A stretch of 64,000 bases of DNA, from positions 50,152,204 to 50,216,203 of the forward strand of contig JAPTYO010000002.1 in the NCBI GenBank assembly GCA_036873135.1, read 5' to 3'. A program made the translations under genes and the position numbers. Source of the DNA: Clarkia xantiana subsp. parviflora (lineage: Eukaryota > Streptophyta > Magnoliopsida > Myrtales > Onagraceae). Positions within the stretch are counted from its first letter, which is position 1. Each line of letters begins with the position of its first letter. The notes below the pieces were generated by a model. It had not been told where the DNA came from, searched no databases, and saw only the letters and a list, made by a program, of their open reading frames with translations. Of the stretch, positions 56,307-64,000 are shown in pieces.

Positions 56307-57439
56307 TTTATTCTATGAAAGACTGTTTTTTTTTTTAGTAATTTCTTATTTTTGGTAGAATCTATATATAATATAATCTTGAAAAGTTTAACAAGATGTT
56401 GACAAATAAGCTTTTTAAGTCATTTTATCTTTCCCAATGTCATATTAATTACTTTTTATTGGTCCATGTCATGACATACAATAGTGAATCATAGATGACA
56501 TGCCACATGGCTTAGTTCTAAGTGCTCCAAAGATCTTAATTCACTCTCAAAGATGTTACAAAAGTTACATAAATTTTGTAACATCATATCTCATTATTTC
56601 ACATGTATAAGTTACATGATAATGATTTTTATGATTTTCTTAAACTTTTTAATATATTAATTTTCATGAAATAATAAAATATATATTGCATAAAATTAGT
56701 ATGTGGATCTTTGTTAATTTTATATTAATATTTTTATCATAAAATAATATAATGGCTATATTTTCAGTATATTACATATTTTTTATTAAAATAATTAATA
56801 TATCTACATGTTACTTTAATGTAATTTGGTATAACCACTTCCAAAGTATATAATTTATTATATATAAACAAAATCTAATTGTATTAGTTTTTGTCATAAT
56901 ATTTAAATTATGAAAATTGTTTTTTTTTTTCAATTTTATAAAATATATAGGTAATACATTTGGTAAGGAAGCATATACTATTGTCAAGAAAGAAAAATAT
57001 TATTTTTACTCCATTTTATTGGTCCAACTAGGTTGTATGTTACACTTGCTTATGTGACATCATCTTTTTGTATATGTAGACACTTTAAATGTATTCAAAA
57101 CTTCCACGTGCAATCTTGAAAGATATTACGATTTTTTAGTAGGTTTCTTTATAATTAATAATAATAATAATAATCCTCTAAAAGAAATAAAATAAATGTT
57201 TTTTTATGCTTTATTTTTGCCGTACTCATTTTTATCATGGCAGTTTTCTAAATTTTTATTTATTTGTAAATATATTGACAATAAAAACTAATTTTATAAA
57301 TAGAGGTTTTTAACAATATTATAAATTTTAAATTAATTATATAATTAGAAAAATGATATAAATTATTTATAAGTAGGTCATTTAATTAAACTTCTCTAAT
57401 TTCTTTATTCTATCATTATTGATACGTACATATTTTTTT
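56307..57439. other. AT-rich intergenic DNA
   Basis: Very AT-rich with short poly-A/T runs and a small ATT/AAT microsatellite near 57157-57173. No frame, LTR or inverted repeat seen. Confidence 0.6.
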
Positions 57440-60006
57440 GGGTTAAGAACCTATGAAAGGTCTGAACTATCACCCATGTTAACGGGAGAGGTCTGAAATT
57501 TAAAAAGTTAATAACAGAGGTCTGAAATTTCAATTTTGTTGATTTGAGGTTTTCCGTCCATTTTTAGGGTTAAATTTAACAGAATTGTGTGAAATGACAT
57601 TTTTGCCCCTTTAATATTTTGTTTTATTTAATATCTTATTTAAGGAAATATGAAATGACAATTTTACCCCTAAAGTCAAATTAAAACCACCCGACTCCGG
57701 CCACTACCACCCGACTCCGGCCACCAACACCCGACTCCAGCCACCACCACCCGACTCCGACCACCACCACCCGACTCCGGCGACCAACACCTCGACTCCG
57801 ACGACCACCACCTCGGCTCCGGCGACCCGACTCCGGCCACCACCTCAGCAAAAAAGCTCCGATCGGGGCCAAAAAGCTCCTATCGGAGCCAAAAAAAGCT
57901 CCGATCGGAGCCAAAAAGCTCCGATCGGAGCAAAAAAAAGCTCCGTTCGGAGCCAAAAAGCTCCGATCGAAGCTTTGTGGCTCCGGCCGGGGCCACAGAG
58001 TTCCGATCTGGAGCTCTGTGGCCCCGACCAGAGCCACAGGGCTCCAGATCTAGTAGAAATTGAATACGAACTATTACACACTACGAAATAGAAATTGCCT
58101 ACTCTGGAGAGTTTGGTTAACAACCAATTCCCGACCTAGTAGAGCAAGTACTAACAGAACAATAGAAGCAACAACAGAACACTACACTGAAAAACAACTA
58201 AACGTAAATAGACTAAAACAAGAAAAACGATTAGCGGAAGAGATGACCCCAGACAAAGGATAAAAGCTTGGAGAGGAGGAGCTCACCTGATAGAGCGGCA
58301 CCCGTAGCCCTTCAGAAGGTAGAAGAACCTTCATCAGGAGCGACATAGCTAACAGCGGACCTGCACACCAAGCAATACCAGACTGGACCCATAATAAATC
58401 AGAAACATAAACAACTCCATAGACTAACAAGGATAACCGCATGACCGGTGTAGAGATTTCTAAGTGGTAGGGGCTGGATGAAACCAGGCTACCGAAACAC
58501 CCCTGCCTATGGAACATCCACGAATGACTAGCGCACGTCGGGGGTGCCAAAGAAATGCTCTGCTTCTCTGTTAGGAGAAGGAAACTAGATACGACCGCTG
58601 ACGCGGTCGTATCGTGAGTAACCCGAAGGGTAATTATCACGCGGGGGCTTGTCCTGAGAACGGAGCATAGGTTCTGACGAACCATGGATACAGCTGGAAG
58701 GGGTAGAAGGGGGAGAGTAGTAGGCTGTACCGCCAAGACGTAGTCAAGTTTGAGCTTAAAACGGTGAACAGCATCCACGACGGTGCGTGGAAGGGCGTCG
58801 GAGACCGGCGCACGGCATGGTGGTAGCAGAGGTGGGCCGTGGCGGCGAGGGAAATCGCGTCAGCGCGTGTGGAGGCGTGTGCATTACACGCGCCGCTGTA
58901 GTAGGCGCGTGAAAACGTAGGGCACGGCGCATGACGGCGCGTGAGGGGCGGTGTGTGGCGCGTGAGACGCGTGGGAAACTTGTGTCTGCGCGTGCGGCGC
59001 GTGTGCCGGGGCGTGGTGGAGCGTGGAGGTGTGTGGGGGCGCGTGTGAACGTGTGGAGGTGGTTGTGGTGGTGGTGGTGGTGAGGGTGTACGGGAGGACA
59101 TGAGGGGCGAGCGAGTGAGGCGGACTCCGCGATTTGGCGAGGCGGAGGCGAATCGTGGGATGAACGCGAGGTTGAACAAGACCATCCGCTGTGGTGGGGC
59201 TTCCGGCTTTGGCTTAGGCTTAGACTTATGCTGGAGGAAGCGTTGCTCCATGCTCATGGCCGGCGAGAGAGTATGCGAGAACAGTGACTTCCCTCCGATT
59301 TTTGTATCGAGAGAGGGAGTCATCTATTCCGGCCGAGGCAAAGCTATTTAGAAGCTTGAGAGCTTCTGAATAGTGCCTTGAGAGGAGACCTTTTAGATAA
59401 GGAATGAGTAGCTAACAGATAAATAGATAGATAGATATTGGTAATGGTAATGATGAATGGGGTAGTACGGCATCTGGCTGTGGATTATCACCACAAAGGA
59501 TGGTGTCGCAGGTGATGCAGCATCTGAGATTGAGACTCCTTGCCCACAGATGAAGAAGAAAGTTGGAGATGGTTGATAGATCTACTACTGAAACAATGAA
59601 TACATTAGGAATTCTTTCATTTCTTCTTGGGTTAAGAACACAATAGGGGCCGGTGGCAGTCGCCGGAGGTCGGTGGCGGTCGCCGATGGCAGTCGCCGGA
59701 GGCCGGTGGCGGTCGCCGGAGCCGGGTGGTGGTCGTCGGGCGGTGGCCGGAGCGTGGTGGCCTTAAGGGCATAATTAGTGTGTAGGGGTATTTTAGACAT
59801 TTCACATTTTATTAATTAAGTTGATAAATTGTATAATAATAACAAAAGGGTATTTTTGTCTTTTCACGTGGTTCTGTTAGATTTAACAGAAAATTTGGAC
59901 GGAGACTTGAAAAAACACAAAACTCAAAATTCAGGTCCTTAATAATACGTTTTTTCAATCCAGACCCCTTTTGGAAACATTCAGGCCCCTATTGTGTTCT
60001 TAACCC
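57440..60006. mobile_element. M3, Mutator-like element (2.57 kb), possibly gene-capturing
   Basis: Ends GGGTTAAGAAC and GTTCTTAACCC are exact inverted repeats. Subterminal AGAGGTCTGAA and CCGTCCATTTTTAGGGTT segments match M1. Flanks are T-rich, so the target duplication is unclear. The interior has a CTCCGGCCACCACCACC tract, GCTCCGATCGGAGC palindromes (57899, 57920), a GCGCGTG-rich block (58850-59070), and long low-complexity frames on the minus strand (59323-58637, 58778-58182) that could be captured gene pieces. No transposase motif. Confidence 0.65.
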
Positions 60007-60370
60007 TTTCTTCTTACTCAGGTGATTCTTCAATTCATATGAGCTGAGCTTGTAAATAATTTATTTATTTATTCTTGTTTTCCACGACTCTGCTGATAGC
60101 CTGATACTAGTTAGCAAAATTTATGTCATGCTCCAGTTACTATCCATCCTACTTCTTTGTTTCTTCTTGCTGGATGGACTGACTCATTGTTTACTTAATT
60201 CATTTCAAATGTACTATAGTCCAAATGAATGATCAGCTCGGCTGACATTAATAAACACAACCAAAACTCAAGATTCTGCATCGCCATCTTCTTTCTTTCT
60301 TTCTAATAGGCTAGCAGCTACATGCCTGTAAGTTATGTAATACTAAAATAAAATTATTGTCTTAGGACAC
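60007..60370 (-). other. 3' flank of the hydrolase-like gene
   Basis: AT-rich, downstream of the gene's stop codon; probably its 3' UTR and terminator. No other feature. Confidence 0.5.
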
Positions 60371-61160
60371 TTACATATATGGTTCTCTTGATGCTGTTGG
60401 GAGCTCGAGTTCTGGTTCGCACTCTTCAAGGGGAGACAAGTATAAATCAACCATCTCTGTTGTCACTTCCCCCAAACTCGGAGGATCCCACTACACACAT
60501 TTAATTATAATAATAAGTGAATCTTACTTAACATTAGTAGTAAGTAAACTAGCGTTGTAAATCACTCTTATCACCTTTGGAGTAAAATCCTTGTCCACCA
60601 ATCGAGCACGCACACCCTTTAATTCCACACAAGTGCATATTATAAGTAAGTGGATGGTGTGGAACATTAAATACTTCAAAGCTTTATCAAAGTTAATAAC
60701 AACATTTGCAACCCTTATATTATACCTCAGAAAAGTCCTTTGAAACCTCTTGAGAGATGCTACGGAGGGACATTCGATACTCACGAGCTAAACACTGGTC
60801 TTGCCTCTCATACCTACCTTCACGAATCTAAATGCAGCAATCAAACCAATGTCTCACTTATATGCAATCCATATAATCAGTTTTTATCTCTTCAAAACTC
60901 ACCGATCTCAGGGCGAGTTTTAAGCTCAGTGGAGATGCTGCCTCTAGCTTTTTGAGGGTCATCTTGTACCACTCGTCCATTGAGTCGGTGGACTCTTTCT
61001 TCTACGTAAATGAATACAAATGACCGATCAAGAGGAAGTTGCTTAGTTATATTAACATGTGAAGTCTACATACCAGAGCATGAATTATTTCTTCAACTGT
61101 GTCATGGCTGAAGCACTTATCAATAACATTGATCCTGAACGAACCCAAAAATTTCATAAA
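60371..61160 (-). CDS. 3-hydroxyisobutyryl-CoA hydrolase-like protein, last five exons (interrupted gene)
   Basis: Five minus-strand exons join in frame: 61160-61074 (RINVIDKCFSHDTVEEII), 61001-60903 (DEWYKMTLKKLEAASPLSL), 60827-60726 (REGRYERQDQCLAREYRMSL), 60616-60575 (GVRARLVDKDFTPK) and 60490-60371 (WDPPSL, EPELELPTASREPYM, stop). All introns are GT..AG and phase 0. This is the C-terminal half of the plant 3-hydroxyisobutyryl-CoA hydrolase-like family (ECH_2; valine breakdown in its true hydrolases, but some plant members are mitochondrial or ribosome-associated, so activity is not certain). No stop is seen in the five exons. The upstream exon is cut at 61161 by the E5 LTR, so the remaining gene lies right of the window if present. 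The codons just before RINVID fit the family poorly. Confidence 0.85.
61156..61160 (+). other. Left target site of E5
   Basis: ATAAA next to the LTR; the second copy should lie off-window at the other end of E5. Confidence 0.5.
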
Positions 61161-61921
61161 TGTTGGATCACGGTCGAAGCAGCGTTACGTCCTTGACGGA
61201 ATGCTCTGGACTCCTGGGCTCCGCATAATCCTGCAAAAGGGGATGACCTGGGTGGTGACCCAGAATCTCTCTCCGATGCTTAAATGAGTATATGATCAAT
61301 GGGGTGGCAGCAGTAATCTAAATGCGTATTAGAGAATTTGTGTTTCTGAGGTAACTTCCTCCTTTATATAGGATGGGAAGTTACTCAGTTACCTGTTACT
61401 GCGCCTGGCAGTTTTACCCACGATTCCGCATATCTCGGCACGATTCCGTATATCTCGTTCGGGATTCCATAGATTTCGCCCCACGCTCCGCGTATCTTAC
61501 CCATACTCCGCGTATCTCGGGCACGACCTGCGTATCTCGGGGGACTTATCTATATCTTTAACCGTCTCCCACTACTCTATCTAGTAGGCGGGTTTCTCAG
61601 TCTTCGTCCTCTGATCACAAGCCTCGACTCCTGTCGGGGGCTCCAGAGTTATCTCATTCTAGGTCACCATCCAGGACCCCTTGTCTCACGGGACGGGTCC
61701 AGCCTCTGCGGGGTTTTTATCATCGGGGCCTTTACTAAGGCATATCGGGGCCTACTCGGAGGCTTCTTGTCGGGAGCATTCGGTTCATACATCGGGACCG
61801 CTAAAGTCGGGACACTTCATACTGGGCTTCTGGGCCTTCCAGGCTTTTCACGAGGCCCACTGGACCTACTCGCCGTCCATTGGCTGCTTAACGGGGCTAA
61901 CGATTACATCGGAACCCATCA
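61161..61921 (-). repeat. 3' LTR of E5 (761 bp)
   Basis: Plus-strand ends TGTTGGATCACGG and GGAACCCATCA. TATA box TATATAAAGG on the minus strand at 61363-61370. The minus-strand end GTGATCCAACA is like the G3 LTR end GATCCCAACA, so E5 and G3 may be distant relatives. Confidence 0.85.
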
Positions 61922-61945
61922 TTTGCCCCCAAGACATGGGGGACT
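61922..61945 (-). other. E5 polypurine tract
   Basis: Minus strand has two purine blocks, GTCCCCCATGTCTTGGGGGC then AAA, directly before the LTR. Confidence 0.6.
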
Positions 61946-62363
61946 TTTAGTTCGTCGTGTCTTCCAGTTCCAGACCTTCCGACCTGGCTGTCGGAGGCTT
62001 TGGTCTTCATACCTCCCGATATCGCCGTCGGAGGCTTTTATCTTATTACATTTCTTGATACCTCAGTCGGAGGCTTTTGCCTTGTGCGTGGTTGTCGTAT
62101 GACAGAGTCTCTCACTCATGATTACTTCGGGCCCACTGGACTTTGTGGGCAGTTGCCAAATCCGAGGAGACTCCTTGGTTACCGTAGCATTAAATGCTTG
62201 GGATTATGAAACGTCTCTTAACTCGGCGTGACTGTTGCTTTCTGAAAAAGCACTCATTACGTCACCAACGTCTTTTCCGTACAGTCCCCATAGTCTCAAC
62301 GATCAAGATTAAATCGTTTCGTCTTCAACGGTCCAGATTAAGTGTCCAGTTTGTCTTTTTGCT

Positions 62364-62370
62364 TATAAAA
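62364..62370 (+). promoter_or_regulatory. TATA box of the E5 antisense gene
   Basis: GCTTATAAAAGC, 160 bp before the start codon. ATTACGTCACC (TGACGTAA on the other strand, bZIP-type) lies about 100 bp upstream. Confidence 0.6.
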
Positions 62371-62524
62371 GCTAAAACCCTGATACTATTTTCCTGCACT
62401 GTCTCCATTTCTGGAAGCTCACTATTTTCCTTCACTGTCTCCATTTCTGGATGCTTATCCATTTTCGAACTTGAAGCTTCTCCTCCCCGTTTCTTTTGCT
62501 CTTCAAGTGATCCAAGATTTTACA

Positions 62525-63007
62525 ATGTCTGGTAAGGTTTTCTTCCCTATTGTTTGCCTTCATCTTTACTTAGCTTGATTGTGGTTTTCCTAACATTCCT
62601 TTCAATGGCTGATTTCAGACAGTGGATCTGGTTTCGAGGGAAGGAAGCCTTTCAACTTCGACTATGTTCTGAACGAAATTTTCAGCACTGCTTATGATGC
62701 AGCTCTCCGGGAAGGATGTATCATTTCCGCCAAAGAAACCGATGCTCAAGGCCGGAAATGCATACCACAAGTTCAGAGTGAAGAGGAGCTACTTCTTTAT
62801 CGGAAACTCCTCGATCCCATGACCCCGATAGTCAATCCTCCAACGGCTAACCCTGTAGAGCCTTCTGTTACCAACCTCGTGGACCCAGCTCCCGTTGATA
62901 CCGCGGACCCGACTCCGTGGACTGCGAGGCCTTCTGCCCAGGCCCCTCCGAATCTTCCTCCCTCCGATGCTGCTGAGGACCCAACTTCCAACAAGGATCA
63001 AGCTTAA
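62525..63007 (+). CDS. E5 antisense gene, two exons, 131 codons
   Basis: Exon 1 62525-62531 (ATGTCTG), intron 62532-62618 (GTAAGG to TTTCAG, with a CTAAC branch-like site and pyrimidine tract), exon 2 62619-63007 ending in TAA. The spliced frame is intact: MSDSGSGFEGRKPFNFDYV, a mixed helical-looking part (EEELLLYRKLLDP), then a Pro-rich tail ending SNKDQA. No family recognised, and I see no clear match to the Transposase_28-type antisense proteins. It lies on the strand opposite to E5 and just inside its polypurine tract, the place where the other elements carry their antisense gene. Confidence 0.65.
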
Positions 63008-63217
63008 TGCTCTATCTTTCAGTCCTTGTAGTTTTTCTCCTTGACCTTTTGTATCGAACCTCTTTGGCCTTCGAGCCTTTATATAAGTAGTTTATTCCAA
63101 CTATTTTGATTTCGATTGCGCTATTTAAAGCGACTTTAGACTCGTTGCTCAGAGCGTTCCGATGCACCATTTAAGATGACTTCATATGTTCCTTCGACGC
63201 TTTACTCGAGACTTTAC
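63008..63217 (+). other. 3' flank of the E5 antisense gene
   Basis: TTTTGTATCG and ATATAAGTAG may hold polyadenylation signals. Nothing else seen. Confidence 0.4.
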
Positions 63218-63370
63218 CACTTAAGGTTTCTCATCTTATCGGGACTTCACCACTTAAGGTTTCTTGTCCAATCGGGACTTCACCACTTAAGGTTTCGTAT
63301 CCAATCGGGACTTCACCACTTAAGGTTTCTCATCCAATCGGGACTTCACCACTTACGGTTTCTCGTCCCT
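63218..63370. repeat. E5 33-bp array
   Basis: Four to five units of CGGGACTTCACCACTTAAGG plus TTTCTCATCCAAT. The 11-residue repeat it encodes is an artefact. Confidence 0.9.
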
Positions 63371-63419
63371 GCCTTTCAAGGCCTATTTTCCCCATCACTT
63401 AAGATGATTTTTCACACCC

Positions 63420-63860
63420 CTTAGGGCTTTTACCGCGCCGAATCAGACGACTTTAATCGTACCCTTCAAGGGCTTTTATCGCGTCTTTACCAGACGACTT
63501 AATCGTACCCTTTAAGGCTTTTTGCCGCATCATATAGACGACTTACGCGGACCTGCTAAGGCTTTTTCGTACCCGTTAAGGCTTTTGGCCGCATCATATA
63601 GACGACTTACACGGACCCATTAGGGCCTTTTCGTACCTAGGCTTTTGGTTGCATCATAAAGACGACTTACGCATACCCCGTAGGGCTTTTGTCCGTACCT
63701 GTTAAGGCTTTTGGCCGCATCATATAGACGACTTACGCATACCTCGTAAGGCTTTTGTCCGTACCTCGTAAGGCTTTTTGTCGCGCCATAAAGGCGACTT
63801 ACTCGTACCTCGTAAGGCTTTTCTCGTACCTCGGAAGGCTTTTGTCGCGTCCCTCAGGAC
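63420..63860. repeat. E5 degenerate array
   Basis: Eight or so loose ~50-60-bp units with TAAGGCTTTTGGCCGCATC and ATATAGACGACTTACGC. Continues the tandem region toward the right edge. Confidence 0.8.
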
Positions 63861-64000
63861 GTCTTGCTAATAATTAGAATAAATCTGAAAATAATTTGAT
63901 CGGAAGCAACTTCTTTTATTAATAACTCAAAGCTTTGCTTACATCGGATTGATAGATAATTTTGCGCCATTCGCGGAGACTTAATATCAAACATGATACT

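Larger units (their letters stand above)
61161..64000 (-). mobile_element. E5, minus-strand LTR element, 3' part
   Basis: 3' LTR 61161-61921, polypurine tract, a plus-strand spliced gene (62525-63007), then tandem repeats to the window edge. This is the same order as in G3a. Gag and the 5' LTR would be to the right. It is inserted into the hydrolase-like gene. Confidence 0.8.

Noticed and set aside
58637..59323. 228-residue minus-strand frame in M3
   Set aside because: Pro/His/Arg-rich from GCGCGTG repeats. A captured gene piece is possible but not supported as a gene.
61681..62102. Plus-strand frames across the E5 LTR edge
   Set aside because: They cross the LTR/polypurine border and have no conserved domain.

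Overview
This window is plant nuclear DNA made almost entirely of nested transposable elements. The evidence is TG..CA LTRs with 5-bp target duplications, spliced introns, Mutator-like elements and the 3' exons of a plant 3-hydroxyisobutyryl-CoA hydrolase-like gene. I saw no rRNA, tRNA, CRISPR or bacterial feature. The species cannot be named from sequence alone.

Layout, left to right. 1-4089: 5' end of a minus-strand Ogre/Tat-like Ty3/gypsy element (LTR 2590-4089). 4090-4811, 15275-20268 and 31321-~32530: pieces of one old minus-strand Ty1/copia element, split by two insertions. E1 is 4812-15274 (+) and E2 is 20269-31320 (+, target duplication CTATC). ~32531-55048: right part of a third E1/E2-like element, E4 (+), ending in a 640-bp 3' LTR. 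Its left part probably lies off the left edge beyond the copia element. E4 contains two related shorter elements in opposite orientation, G3a (32698-40110, -) and G3b (41263-48854, +, target duplication CGCAT), and a Mutator-like element M1 (51007-51865). 55049-60006: host DNA with two more Mutator-like elements (M2 ~55141-56306, M3 57440-60006). 60371-61160: last five exons of the hydrolase-like gene (-). 61161-64000: 3' part of another minus-strand LTR element, E5, inserted in an exon of that gene.

E1, E2, G3a and G3b are LTR elements with a gag-protease reading frame, and no reverse transcriptase or integrase was found in any of them, so they look non-autonomous. E1/E2 encode an unusual gag - protease - second gag-like polyprotein. 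Between protease and 3' LTR the gypsy-type elements share one plan: tandem repeats, then a spliced gene on the opposite strand, then the polypurine tract. In E1, E4, G3a and G3b the antisense genes encode related proteins: a Transposase_28-like N-terminus (missing in G3a), a conserved I-P-P-x-D motif, a coiled coil and a C-terminal P-x-F/L-x-F motif. This conserved antisense gene, with its own promoter conserved between G3a and G3b, is the most interesting feature. E5 has a different, intact two-exon antisense gene of 131 codons in the same position.

Most frames carry stops or frameshifts, so the region is largely decayed. Splice sites, domain names and element boundaries were read by eye; those marked approximate are uncertain.
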